Notes: generated from the letters alone by a model not told the origin. A stretch of DNA of 64,000 bases from Marsupella aquatica (GCA_973895155.1 OZ316899.1:4774001-4838000); one strand, 5' to 3'; numbered from the stretch's first letter, positions 10,450 to 22,950 are shown. Translations and numbers: made by a program.

Positions 10450-12469
10450 CACTAGAAGAAAACCTGTGTTTTACTACTACAGGCCCTGCAACTACTTTGC
10501 CTAAACAACTCATACGTGGTGCCAACCACTATTTTTTTAATGGGTTGTAATAATCTGCATTTTATGACTCTACTTGGAACTATGTTACCTTAATCATTGA
10601 TTACAACTCTTTTTTTGGCCACTAAAATTTAGATCACTTGAATTAGAGTTGTATATTACACAAATTTGCAAATCACTACAATCCACCGTCCACTACACCG
10701 TCAATGTTTCCAACTCTATTTTCAACTAAGATTTTACTATTGGCCGAAACCACTACAAATACAAATACCACCAATATTTAAATGGTAAGGTGTTTTTTCA
10801 ATCAACTCCCAATCAAGTGAATCTTTTCCAAGTGATCTTAATTACTTGAATAATATCATTTATGAGCACACCTTTTGTTACTATAAATATCACCAATAGT
10901 GGAGTCACAAATGAAATTTGGCAAAATCATTTAAAATATTTTAGTGACAAGGAAATTCTTACAAACAACTTAAGATTGAGTGAATTAATTGTCAATGCAT
11001 GTGAGCCACTCAATTAGTGGGTTAAATTAGTTTTAGGTTAGATTTTTTTTTTTGGTTCTAAGTAAGCATATTAAACCTGTAAATGAGTGGGAAGTAGAAG
11101 TGAAACTGAAGTAAACTCTCTTCAGTAAAGCAGAGTAAGAAAGTTTAATTAGTTTAAACCACGGTTAACTTAACAGTGGATTAGTGGATTAGATAGGTAA
11201 TCAGATCCTTAGAGTTTTTAATTTAGGCTGGGATTTTTTCTGAAGGTTCTAGGCAGGCCCTGGAGAACCCTTGTAAAAGTGCAAGTCATCTCGACCGTTC
11301 AATTAGAAGCTATTTACAGTGGAACAAAACTTAAAATAGCCAACTTGCAGGACCTAGGGAAAATAGCCATAGAGCAAAAAATGTATTTTGAAGGCTAGCC
11401 ACGGTGTTACTATACCTAACACTATCCCTTAGAATTACTAAACCTAGTTTTGGACTTATAGATACTTTTTGGGAGTGGTCCGAATTCTGTAAAAGTAGCT
11501 ATGAATTATGACGGATTGCAGACTTTGAACAATTATAGAAAAGCCAAGTTTAGTTATATATCAATTCTAAGAATTGTTTTAGGAAGCCCTAGGGCTAGGA
11601 AAGCCAGGAGTATGTTCATAATAGTTTTTTTCTAATGAGTGAGTTTTGAGCTATAGGCGAAGATGGCTATGTTAAATGCCATAAGTAGCACTTAAAGGGA
11701 GACTTAAAGGGAGGAATGTTCTTTGTGCATACAAAGGGGTAATTCAGCTGCGTAGAGAAAAGTAGTGGACTCATTTACATCTGTAAAGGGCAGGGTTACA
11801 ATGTAAAAGAGCTAGCTAAGGCCAGGTGTCGAGCCCAGAATTCAATAGAGCAAAAATCAAAGTGAAATTGAAGGGAGAATGGAGCTCAACGCTGCAGCTG
11901 AATGGAGAGCCAATACTCCACCAAATCAAGTAAGAAGAACTGGGCTGGAATGCTGGGCTCAAGGAGAATCAGAAGACCTGAACTAGAAGAGGAAATTCTG
12001 GAGCACGAATTAAAGGAGGAGATTGAAGGGAAAGCAAAGGCTGGAAGGGAAATTAATAGAGAAGATTGAAATTTCTGAATCAGAGAGAATATTTTACAGA
12101 AAGGAGAAGTCATCGACTGCTAACAAGGGGGCTCTTCAGGCGAAATCAACTTGCACCTTCTATAGGGGAACTTCGAGGTGGCAACAGTGGACAGCTAGAA
12201 GACCATTTCCTCAGCTAGGGTGATTGACAAGAAATCTGAGCTGTGGCCCTTAACTTCAAGAATTGAATGCAGGATCAAGTCCATAGAGATATTTCTGAAA
12301 TTAGAATGGCTGCTCTTTGGACTCAAGAATTGAATGCAGGATTAGTATCAAGTCCATAGAGATATTTCTGAAATTAGAATGGCTGCTCTTTGGACTCACA
12401 AATTGAATGCTCAACCGACAATCGAGAGAATAACACATGGAAGGGAGATATTTTTTGTGAGAATGGAGG
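10450..12469. other. E0 5' subterminal region, non-coding
   Basis: AT-rich sequence with repeated ACTAC / GTAGT-like motifs up to about 11,000, then unremarkable sequence. The only structure seen is a tandem duplication at about 12,259-12,410: a unit of 67-73 bp beginning AATTGAATGCAGGAT, present twice, with the start of a third at 12,401. No gene is supported. Confidence 0.5.
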
Positions 12470-15050
12470 TGTCACGCGATTGACATGGGTCTTAACACCA
12501 AAAACGTCACTATGGGTGCCAAAACCATCTCCTTGTACCTGAGGATCACGAAGGGATGTTGTGAAGGCCGGTAAACACCAGTTTATGCCCTTAACACCAG
12601 ACTATCATAGCAAGACTCTATCACACATCATCGAAGCTCAATCCCAAGGAACCAGGGTTGGGGATAAGATTTGCGCTCATGATAGTTCTGGGGAGAAGGG
12701 GTCTTCATATCGGGCCCGTACACACAGGGCCTAGCGCTACGGTGCGCATAGGTCTATACGTATGCTTACTGTCATAGGTATGTTTCTATTCCGCCGCTGG
12801 AATGTACCCATAAACCAGTGACTCCTGACTGATTCCCGACTTAGGGACTTCTAAGCCATTGCCCCACCACTCTGCCATTCCACTCTCAGCAATCAGAGCT
12901 ATGACAGTCCTTACCCAGCCCGCTTCAATGCACCCTGTACACCTCTCAATGGCGCTGCTAGTCCCATCTACACTCAGATTGCCTCACACACACACACATC
13001 CATGAGAGAAATGAGGCCTGAGAGGAAAACTCAATTAGATTCAAAGATGTGCACAATAGTTCACTGAGAACACTTGATCCGAACACTAGGGCTGAAGGCT
13101 GTCTCCTCCAGATTGTGACGTGCTTGCCCCGCAAGCCCCATGCTTGCCATGCAAGCTCAATCCTGAACCTGAGCCCGACTCACTCCAGATTGCGATGGCA
13201 GATTGGACTCGAACCAATCCCGTACTTGCCTTGCAAACTCAATCCTGAACTCAACCTCCTTCACTACACTTCATTCTTGGGGGCACATACAGATCTCACA
13301 CCTCCAATTCAGAACGTCAAGTTATGCATGCATAGTTGACTCGACTTCAAAGCTGGTACCAGACCTAACGACGATCTATCCCAGACTGCAATGAGGCCCG
13401 GCCTCACGCTTGCCTTGCAAGCTCAGCTCTGGCCATAAATCCCTTAGTGCTCTCTACCAAACAAGGCCCGGGACTCCCCATGGATCACGTAGCCTTGCCA
13501 GACTGAATTGTAAATGCTCCTTCTGCTGCCCCTCAATCAGTATCTCAGCCTCCCTAATGTGCTCACCACAAATCAAATTGACATCCTCCCCACAGTTTAC
13601 AATCACCAATACATCACCTATCACCAAGGCTATGTATCGGGAGAAAAGAACCCAGTTGTGCTGCCCACTAGAAAGAGCCACAATCCAGCTCGCAAACCTA
13701 GCAACCCGTTGCAGCTATGAAGCTTGGCTGATTACTCCCTGAGTAATAGCACAGCCAAGCTCTCCCCAACACGCAGCGTCCAAGTCCAGCCTTGCTTGCA
13801 CAGAGCTCCTCCCTACTGCTCAGTCTAAGTGAGATCACACAACTGAAGTTCCCCCCCCCTTGCCTCTACCGGGGGGCTGCTCTATATACTCTCATACTGA
13901 GCCCAAATGGGTGGATACTACGCTGCTGGAGCCCCATCCCAGCCCTAACAGAGCCGCCACTATCTCTAACTATTGAACCCTAACTCGCAATTTTATTTCT
14001 ATCTCGAATTGGCTATGTACTTCGGAATTGGCCCTCCTCCATGGTTTTCGGGAGCTTACGCCTCCTCTCCCGATTTCTCTATTCAACCATTTGCTGCGTG
14101 GATAGCAGCGTTGGAAGCGGCTTGAGCTCCTCTTTCCAACGAGGTCAATTATAGACGATTTGGCCAAATACATAGAAAGTTATGCCCCCGCAACCGAGAG
14201 AAGGTACTCATTGCTAGGCTAACCCGAGTTACATAGCTAACCCGAGTTTGGCTAGCCTAGCTATCCTATCTAACCTTAGAAGAGTTAACCCGTGGCCTCG
14301 GGCTAGGCCGCTATCCGTGTCCGTTGTCCGCTATCTGTGTCCGTTGTCCGTGTCCGCAATCCGTGTCAGTTGTCCGTGTCCGTTGTTCGTGTTCGTTGTT
14401 CGTGTCCGTTATCCGTGTCCGCTATCTGTGCCTGCTATCTACTATCCGTGTCTGTTGTCCGCTATCCGTTGTCCCGGGTTTAGTCTAACCCCAATCTAAA
14501 TCCGCTAGCCACTAGCCACTATCCGGTATCTGTATCCGCTAACCTCTATTCGCTATCCGCTATCCGTGTCCGCTAACCTCTAGCCGTATCCGCTATCCGT
14601 GTCCGCTAACCTCTATTCGTATCCGCTATCCGTGTCCGCTAACCTTTGTCCGTGTCCGCTATCCGTGTCTGCTAACCTCTATCCGTATCCGCTATCCGTG
14701 TCCGCTAACCTCTATCCGTATCCGCTATCCCGGGTTACACACTAACCCATCACACTAATAAGATCATATCTTTCCTAATACACCTCTGTTTTGAGAGTGT
14801 TTTATATCGATTTTACTCGCCTTGACCAGATCTTTCCAATGCTCTTTACAGATCTGGATTTGGTGACATATTGAAAGAGATATGGTCGCCGACCACCCGC
14901 GACATAGCTTTTATTTCCCTACTCTTAATGCCATGATTGCCCTTATTCTTGCCATCTTGCTAATTGTTATGCAATATCAATAGCTACTCCTTGCATACAG
15001 CAGCCTAGTTAATCAGATTAAAGAATAAGGACCATGTCATCGGCGTCACA
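12470..15050. mobile_element. Solo LTR (2.58 kb) of an LTR retrotransposon, with TSD
   Basis: The unit begins TGTCACGCG at 12,470 and ends GGCGTCACA at 15,050, and is flanked by the direct 5-bp duplication GGAGG (12,465-12,469 and 15,051-15,055). Its first 1.26 kb matches 62,741-64,000 at roughly 90% by eye, in the same orientation. The match starts at exactly the same TGTCA base, which supports 12,470 as a real element end. No gag, protease or polymerase lies between the duplications, so it reads as a solo LTR left by LTR-LTR recombination. A non-autonomous element is the alternative. It contains a CA microsatellite (about 12,985), a 33-bp minisatellite (14,538-14,736) and CTTGCC-rich repeats. 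Confidence 0.7.
14538..14736. repeat. 33-bp minisatellite inside the solo LTR
   Basis: The landmark GCTAACCTCT recurs at 14,538, 14,572, 14,605, 14,638, 14,671 and 14,704, giving six units of 33-34 bp built from TATCCGTRTCCGC words. The 240 bp before it hold a looser run of the same CCGTGTCCG/TTGTCCG words. Confidence 0.9.
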
Positions 15051-15329
15051 GGAGGGCTGGTATGAACAGAAGCACCAGCCAGACTTCCTTCAAATAAGCC
15101 ACGATCCCTTCAAACAAGTTCAGTTCTCTAAGTCCTAGCTTAGTTCTCTCCTTGCTCCAAACTGAATCAGGCAGTTGACTCTACCATAGATGGGAAGCAT
15201 TCATTCTCCTATTTCCATGAGTTCTTTCTCTCCGTTCACCCATGCACTTACTGTCAAGACCAGGGCTTATATTTCACAGGAGTACTGGGCCTTTACGTTT
15301 GTAGTCTCACGGGGTTCCAATACCTAGCT

Positions 15330-15720
15330 TGCTCAAAGGTGGACAAGAGGGGCAGAAGTTCAAATCTGAGGGCTTTCACCAAGGTGTACCTCAAGCATTT
15401 CAGAGAGGACAACCAGATTACCAAGCCACTAACCAGTACGGTAAGGAGGTACCATGCTTGGGTCATTCGCAAGGCCCTAATCAGATGGGTGAGGCCTGGA
15501 GAAGGGCTCTTTCATGTCAAGGGGACCTAGGCTGGTTCTGGAGTCCAGGAATAAGGAGGGTAAGGAGTGGAGTCCTTAAAGCCAACATGGAGGGTACCTA
15601 AGGACCTGAGTTACATGGAGACTTTGGAGGAACTTGGAGGGCCATTGGAAGTTGATCCCTCTACTATTTTTAGAGCTATTTGGTAGATAGGGATGACTGT
15701 ACTTTGGAGGCTGACTTAGT
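15330..15720 (+). pseudogene. Degenerate coding remnant, family not recognised
   Basis: Successive plus-strand frames give coding-like peptides: KVYLKHFREDNQITKPLT and YHAWVIRKALIRWV in one frame, then, after a frame change near 15,580, PTWRVPKDLSYMETLEELGG and VDPSTIFRAIW. The mixed, charged composition suggests an old exon with indels. I recognise no domain. A further open frame of 75 codons at 15,889-16,116 (starting MTPLKGGLVFF) could be a continuation. Both lie between the solo LTR and the tandem array inside E0. Confidence 0.3.
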
Positions 15721-16116
15721 CCATGATTTGGAGGGATAGGACAGCCAAGTCAGGAGGTGAGGTGGACCTGAATGAAGGGCAAAATCAAGGAGTTGATTTA
15801 GGCTTTCAAAAGGCCACCAACTAGCTCATTAGTTAGGTAAGACAAACAAGTGAGTTAGTGAGATAGTTAGGAGGATAAGTAAGGATCTTTGACCCCCTTG
15901 AAAGGTGGGCTGGTCTTTTTTAGTGATGAGTCACTTGCTGGCCTTTGGGGTGGTTTTGGACTTTGTGATGAGTTGGAGCCAAGCAAGGAGTACTTAAGTT
16001 GGTGTGAGTTACTTTGTGTGGGTCCAAGTATGGAGAATCAAGGAGTAGCACTAAGAGACCTTAGGGGAACTAAGGTAGATGTTCTAGGGGTACTAGAACT
16101 CAAGTGTATGCCTTGA

Positions 16117-17096
16117 GGCTTGAAAGGACCATAGTGTTAAGTAGTAGGAGTTGAAGAAGCTAAAGTATAGCAAGTAGGTAGTGACAACCTACCCATGTAC
16201 TTCCCTTGAAATTCTTATGAAATTTCAGCGCGTTTCTAGGAAAGAAATTGTTGATGTGCACTCATCTGAAATCTTGAGGCCCTTGTGGTCTAGCATGTTG
16301 CTCATATGATTGTTGTGAGTCCAGAAGTCTTCTCTTTGGGAAATGGAGACCTAGATTAGTTGTCTTGCCGGGTAAGGGGACATTTCCAACGGTGGAAACC
16401 AAAGAATACCCATTTCTGGTGACGGAAACCAAATACATCTGCACAGTCTCAAGGAGAAGCAAAGGCTTAATGGAAATAGAGGTAGTTCCTTCTTATGGAG
16501 CGTCCCTCCCGTAGTTCCTGGTGATAAAGAGCTATCAAGTGCAAGCTTTTAGTACAATAAGGCTTATTAGCTCATAAGCGAGGGTCTGACAATGTACAAA
16601 TCTCTTTAAATAAATTCATTATTATCACAAATTGTCTGACTACAAATGCCACTAATATTAGAGTCCCATAAATATTATTTGATGCAATAATTACAAACCA
16701 AGTGCCACATCCTCCTTAGTCCAAAATCACTCTAAAGAATGTCATTCTCTTCGCACATTTTAGTGACTCCAAATGCCACTAAGAGTAGACTGTCAATGCA
16801 GGGCCTTGCAAATGACTTGAAATGAAGTAGATCATTTTCCATTCTCAGAAATCACTATGAATAATGTCATTCTTTAAATACATTTTGCAACTACAAATGC
16901 CACCAACATTAGAGTGTCAAAACAGTTTTGACAAATGACTGAAAATTGAAAGGATTATTTTGTGATGTCCAAAACCTCTACCAATGATGTCACAATCAAC
17001 ACACATTTTCAATCATGATATGCATGCCACCGGAATTACAGCGACAAACAAATTCTTTTTTACAAATTGTACCCAAACCACTACAGAACAGGTGGT
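16117..17096. other. Non-coding stretch before the 705-bp array
   Basis: No gene is seen. From about 16,600 the sequence fills with diverged ACTACAAATGCCACTAA-type words, which resemble CACTA subterminal repeats and lead into the tandem array. Confidence 0.45.
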
Positions 17097-18412
17097 TTGA
17101 GGGTTTTGGGCACTGGAGTGATTTGTGTGGAGTTCATGATGGTGCATCTCTTGGGTGCCTCAAATCTCTCCACCTTGGCAATTTATGCGTCACAACCTCA
17201 TTGTCGTTGCTATAACTAGTTGGCACACGTGATGGGGGTGTTCCATGGCTTCACCATGGGGGGGCTAACACGGAGGAGTTGTGGTGGTGGCGGGCCCAAC
17301 CCTCCTCCTTTAATCGTGGCCCTCCGAGAATTGCCGCAAGGTGGATCCACTTCTCATTATCCATTGTAAGTCTGTCACTCCGAAAACCACTCGAAACAAT
17401 ATGCTTCAAAGCCCTCATTTCTAGCGACTAACATAGTCACTCAAGTTGGGTTGGTACATCACGCATCCTTCTAAACAACTTCTCATGAAGTGGTAGTCCT
17501 AGGGTGATTGGGGGGCAAACCACTACAAATGAGGTGGTTTTAGGGTTTAGGGCAAATGCAACTTAAGATACCACCTTTATTTGAGTTGAGAAGTAAATTG
17601 GGTGCGAACACTTGCAATGAAGTGTATTTATATGTACACGCCCAATTGACTCAAAAAAGGTCCTTTCAGGCCCTTGCCTTTTGGCGACTTCAAATTGCAC
17701 CCATATTTGAGTGATGCAGCACACTTTAGTGTGATCCCAAACCATGAACTAGTGCTAAAAGGAGTGAATTGTGTGGATGCATCACATATGCCCCATATTT
17801 GTAATTCCGTAGAGTCTTGGAGTGATTTGTGTGGAGTTCATGATGTTGCATCTCTTGGGTGCCTCAAATCTCTCCACCTTGGCAATTTATGCGTCACAAC
17901 CTCATTGTCGTTGCTATAACTAGTTGGCACATGTGATGGGGGTGTTCCATGGCTTCACCATGGGGGGGCTAACACGGAGGAGTTGTGGTGGTGGCGGGCC
18001 CAACCCTCCTCCTTTAATCGTGGCCCTCCAAGAATTGCCGCAAGGTGGATCCACTTCTCATTATCCATTGTAAGTCTGTCACTCCGGAAACCACTCGAAA
18101 CAATGTGCTTCAAAGCCCTCATTTCTAGCGACTAACATTGTCACTCAAGCTGGGGTGGTACATCACGCATCCTTCTAAACAACTTCTCATGAAGTGGTAG
18201 TCCTAGGGTGATTGGGGGGCAAACCACTACAAATGAGGTGGTTTTAGGGTTTAGGGCAAATGCAACTTAAGATACCACCTTTCTTTGAGTTGAGAAATAA
18301 ATTGGGTGCAAACACTTGCAATGAAGTGTATTTATATGTACAAGCCCAATTGACTCAAAAAAGGTCCTTTCAGGCCCTCGTCTTTTGACAACTACAAATT
18401 TCACCCATATTT

Positions 18413-21043
18413 CCTTGAAAGGGGAGCTTTTATAAAATAAGCCACAAAAACCCCACGACGGGGGGAAGCAAGCAGAGAATGTACATTCACAGGCCAAAAT
18501 ACAATATAAGAATCCAGATAGGGACAGTTGTCAAAATCTATTGTCCCCTAGAACAACCTCATCTATCCTATATATGGTGCCAGCAAGGGCAACATGCCCC
18601 ATGAATCAGTTATGAACTGATGAGCAATCTCCCTTGTGGTATCACAAGCATAATCTCCTAAACTTTATTCTAAACCGGGTCCCTAGATCTCTGTAAGTGA
18701 ACAATCCTAAAGTCACTTCTATAATTTAATCTCAACCGTTCAACATTCATCCAGTCCCTTGCTCTTTGCAGTCTTCCATACTTCCTACCTTGAGAGAAAT
18801 GCCTGCTGACAACAAACAAGTTTGACACCGTTTCTGAAAGCACAAGTTTAAAATCAAAGGTGCGCTTGTTCAGTTTGTTGAAAACTTGTTCGTTCCGTGC
18901 TAGCCATAAAGCCCACAGTAGCTGAAATGTGAGAAACAATCTAGTAGTGTGGGTATGTGCTCGTCCAACAGAGGCCTCAAGTAAATCCAAAAGACCGTGT
19001 CCAGAACTGAACTAGAAACCCTGACCCACTTCGAGCCCAAAACTCCAACATGTGGATGCAAATGGACAATGAAAAAATAGATGGGGGATCGTCTCCAAAT
19101 GCTCCAAGCAAAAAGAGCAAATCCCCGGGTCCACCCCGATGGTAAGAGCTCGAGAGCCCGTGAAGAGACCTCCCACAATTATCAGATCAGATTGCCATAG
19201 ATTTGCCCAGCATTTCAGCCACTGTGTCTCCGTGTACTCAGATCCCCAAATCCTATTCCATCTCTAATAGTCAGCCCCTTTTGGCCTCTGCATCTGGTAA
19301 ATGCAATGATTGGGTATTTTAAAATACATTGAAGATCGCTGATCATCAGCCCAACGCCACATTCTCGCACCTGGTTTGTATCCCCATTTGCAGTTAGTTT
19401 GGTCCTGTATCTTTTGAAGAAAGAGCCTGCTACGGTCCCGGTAAGCCAGGTCAAAACCACGTAATCTGTGCCACCGTTCTCTTAAAGATCTCCAGGAGTG
19501 GGTTGCCTCATCCCACAGGTCCACAATAACCTTAATTCCTAGCTTCCCAAGTATCTCTGTAGTAATTTCCACATGGTCCTATGGCCAGGACTGGAAACCC
19601 ACTATACAGCGGAGAGTATCCCCGATACTCCAACGACCGGGAAACCCAGCAGCACCAGGGACAAAACACAGATGCGCCCAGAAAGAGACCCAGGCCTCCC
19701 ATAGGCCACCAGAGTAGGGCATCCCTCCGCCGTTTCGCAAAGAACACAACAGTAACTTATCTTTGACTGTGTGACAATTTCTTCTAATCGTCCGGAAATT
19801 TTGCCAGCCCACAAGATTTAGATTCACCAAAAATAGGCAGGCCCATTCGGAGTTGAGGAGTCAAGCACTTTTGTGATTAACTGGATTAATAGCGCCTCTG
19901 AATGGCATCTGAAGTCACAAAATCCAAGTCCCCCCTCCACCTTGGGTCTCACCATCTTGGCCCACGCAACCAGGGGGAGCTTCTTGTTCTGCTCAGTGCC
20001 CACTAGGTTTATACCCCATAAGAAATCCCTACACAGAGCAATCATCTTCCGCTCACAGAGGGGCAAGTCAAGGGGCGGGGCGCAATGGACGTGCGGTAGG
20101 GCCAGGGATTGATGGTCCAGGTGTGGCATGGGATGGTCGTGGCAGAGCCCCCAAGGCGCGAGCAAGGGCCATGGGACGGAGGCAGACGAGGGGTGACGGG
20201 GGGCAAGTGGCATGCCTGCCACCAGCCAAGGGCGGTCCAAGTGCGGGGCAAGCCAAGGGGCAGGGCACAATGGGCGTGCGGCAGGGCTAGGGGTCGTCGG
20301 GGCTGGTCAAGAGCTGGGATTAGTGTGGCCTCGCCTGGACCAAGGGCAAAGGGCAGAGCGGAGGGGAGAGTCACGGAGGGTCGGAAGGCAGTATATAGGG
20401 ATTGCAAGCAACACATGTTTGATGAGCAGAGTTCTGCCGGTAAATGAAAGCATCTTGCTCGACCATGAAGCCAGACGAGAGGCAATTTTATCTAAACAAA
20501 AGCTACGGATATGCTCCACCTGCAGCCCAATACCAAAAGGGGCACCAAGGTATTTCAGTACTTCTCCTTCTCTGCTTATCTTACATCATGTTTCCACAAG
20601 CCAGGCTGGAACTGCCTTCAGAGCCAATGGGACGATATTCAATTTGTGCAGATTCAACTTGGCCCCCGAGGCATTCTCGTAGCAGCTGAGAGCCACAGTG
20701 GTGTCTGCAAAACTCCCAGGATCCGCCGGGATAAACATGCCAACATCGTCCGCAAAGAGCCTATAACATATTGTCATCCACTCAGAAATTTTGATACCAT
20801 TGAGTCTATGTCCAGCCAGCTCGGCATCCAGGAAATCCATGAGAGGCTGAGTTGAGATCACAAAAAGAAGTGGAGAGAGAGGACATCCTTGTCAAACTCC
20901 CCACCTAAGTTCGATAGCCCGGCTTAGCCTCCCATTGACGTAAACTTGGGAGGAAGCATTAGACAGCAAAGCCTACACCAGCTTGGTGAACCATGCACTA
21001 AACCCCAAGAGTCTCATAGTTTCCCATAGATACTTCTAGTCAA
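18413..21043 (-). mobile_element. 5'-truncated LINE (non-LTR retrotransposon) inserted in the 705-bp array
   Basis: This minus-strand remnant of a plant LINE ORF2 interrupts an array unit exactly between CATATTT (18,406-18,412) and the continuing GAGTGATG at 21,051. The repeated RTATTT on both sides may be the target duplication. Reading leftwards, a GCPLSPLLF-like segment at about 20,890 precedes the reverse-transcriptase metal-binding motif FADDVGMF (about 20,750). Next come the thumb-like region KMLSFTGRTLLIKHVLLAIP (about 20,440), CRDFLWG..LPLVAWAKMV..GGLGFCD (about 20,030-19,910), and the C-terminal zf-RVT-like region ending in LLWALWLARNEQVFN (about 18,900). The endonuclease and N-terminal RT are missing, as expected from 5' truncation. 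Several frame changes and an internal GC-rich insert show it is dead. No poly(A) was found at its 3' end. Confidence 0.75.
20057..20400. repeat. GC-rich insert with ~185-bp repeat inside the LINE
   Basis: The LINE reading frame breaks off after AIPIYCLPTL (about 20,400) and resumes at ERKMIALCRDFLWG (about 20,050). The intervening ~345 bp is far more GC-rich than its surroundings. The block starting GGGGCAAGTCAAGGGGC (about 20,060) recurs as GGGGCAAGCCAAGGGGC about 185 bp later, so it is an inserted two-copy repeat. Long proline- and alanine-rich frames on both strands come from this composition. Confidence 0.6.
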
Positions 21044-22950
21044 CGTATTTGAGTGATGCAACACACTTTAGTGTGATCCCAAACCATGAACTAGTGCTAA
21101 AAGTAGTGAATTGTGTGGATGCATCACATAAGCCCCATATTTGTAATTATGTAGAGTCTTGGAGTGATTTGTGTAGAGTTCATGATGCTGCATCACTTGG
21201 GTGCCTCAAATCTCTCCACCTTGGCAATTTATGCGTCACAATCTCATTGTCGTTGCTATAACTAGTTGGCACACGTGATGGGGGTGCCCCATGGGTTCAC
21301 CATGGGGAGGCTAGCACGGAGGAATTGGTATGGCGGCAGGCCCAAGCCTCCTCCTTTAATTGTGGCCCTCCAAGAATTGCGGCAAGGTGGATCCACTTCT
21401 CATTATCCATTGTAAGTTTGTCACTCCCCAAATCACTAAAAACTATGTTCTTCAAAGCCCTCATTTCTAGCAACTAACACTATCACTCAGGATGGGGTGG
21501 TACATCATGCATCCCTCTAAACAACTTGTCATGAAGTGGTAGTCCAAGGGTGATTGTTCCAAACCACTACAAATGAGGTGGTTTTAGGGTTTAGGGAAAA
21601 TGCAACTTAAGATACCACCTTTATTTGAGTTGAAAAGTAAATTGGGTGCAAACACTTGCAATGAAGTGTATTTATATGTACATGCCCAATTAACTCGGAA
21701 AAAGGTCCTTTGAGGCCCTCGCCTTTTGGCGACTACAAATTGCACCCGTATTTGAGTGATGCAACACACTTTAGTTTGATCCCAAACCATGAACTAGTGC
21801 TAAAAGGAGTGAATTGTGTGTCACATCACATAAGCTCCATATTTGTAATTCGTAGAGTCTTGGAGTGATTAATTTGTGTGGAGTTCATGATGTTCCATCA
21901 CTTGTGTGCCTCAAATCTCTCCACCTTGGCATTTTGTGCGTCACAACCTCATTGTCGTTGCTATAACTAGTTGGCACACTAATGGGGGTGTCCCACGGCT
22001 TCACCATGGGGGGGCTAACACGGAGAGATTATTATGGCTGCCGACCCAATACGCCACCTTTTCTTGTGGCCCTCTGAGAATTGTCGCAAGGTAGATCCCC
22101 TTCAAATTCTCTTTGTAAGTTTGTGACTCCCCAAACCACTCAAAACAATGTGCTTCAAAGGCCTCATTTCTAGGAACTAACACTATCACTCAAACTTGGG
22201 TGGTACATCACGCATTCCTCCAAACAACTTCTCTTGAAGTGGTAGTCCTAGGGTGATTGTTGTTCCCAAACCACTACAAATGAGGTGGTTTTAGGGTTTA
22301 GGGCAAATGCAACTTAAGATACCACGGTTATTTGAGTGAGAAGTAAATTGGGTGTGAACACTTGCAATGAAGTGCATTTCTGTGTACTCGCCCAAACCAC
22401 TTGACATAAGGTCATTTCAGGCCCTAGTCTTTTGGTGACTACAAACGGCACTTGTATTTGAGTCATGCAACACACTTTGGTGCAACCACTTGCCATGAAC
22501 TAGTGCTAGAAGGAGTGAATTGTGTGGACACATCACATAAGCCCCAGCTTTGTAATTCCGTAGAGTCTTGGAGTGATTTGTGTGGAGTTCATGATGTTCC
22601 ATCACTTGTGTGTCTCAAATCTCTCAATGTTGGCATTTTATGCATCACAACCTCATTGTCGTTGCTATAACTAGTTGGCACACGTGATGGGGGTGTCCCA
22701 TCGCTTCACCATGGGGGGGTTAACACGGAGGAATTGTGGTGGCGGCGGGCCCAACCCTCCTCCTTTAATTGTGGCCCTCCAAGAATTGCCGCAAGGTGGA
22801 TCCACTTCTCATTATCCATTGTAAGTCTGTCACTCCGGAAACCACTCGAAACAATGTGCTTCAAAGCCCTCATTTCTAGCGACTAACATTGTCACTCAGA
22901 CTGGGGTGGTACATCATGCATCCTTCTAAACAACTTCTCATGAAGTGGTG

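Larger units (their letters stand above)
17097..22950. repeat. Tandem array of ~705-bp units, interrupted by a LINE
   Basis: The landmark CACTACAAATGAGGTGG falls at 17,521, 18,225, 21,565 and 22,272. The interval is 704-713 bp once the 2.6-kb insertion at 18,413-21,043 is removed. Each unit also carries a GAGTCTTGGAGTGATTTGTG block and a GTTGCTATAACTAGTTGGC block. Partial units at both ends bring the count to about five. Each full unit has AACCAC..GTGGTT inverted arms followed by TTTTAGGGTTTAGGG, two plant-telomere-like heptamers. Short open frames that recur unit after unit are by-products of the repeat and are not annotated. Confidence 0.85.

Noticed and set aside
12985-12996. CA microsatellite as an independent feature
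   Set aside because: Short, and simply part of the LTR; the same run occurs at the equivalent site near 63,264.
15846-15853. TAGTG followed by AGA as the right end of E0
   Set aside because: The preceding bases do not match the E0 terminal repeat beyond TAGTG.
20042-20485. Long Pro/Ala-rich frames on both strands
   Set aside because: They arise from the GC-rich insert within the LINE and interrupt its reverse transcriptase.
17015-22670. Recurring 60-80-codon frames in the tandem array
   Set aside because: The same frame recurs because the DNA repeats every 705 bp; no protein features or codon bias.
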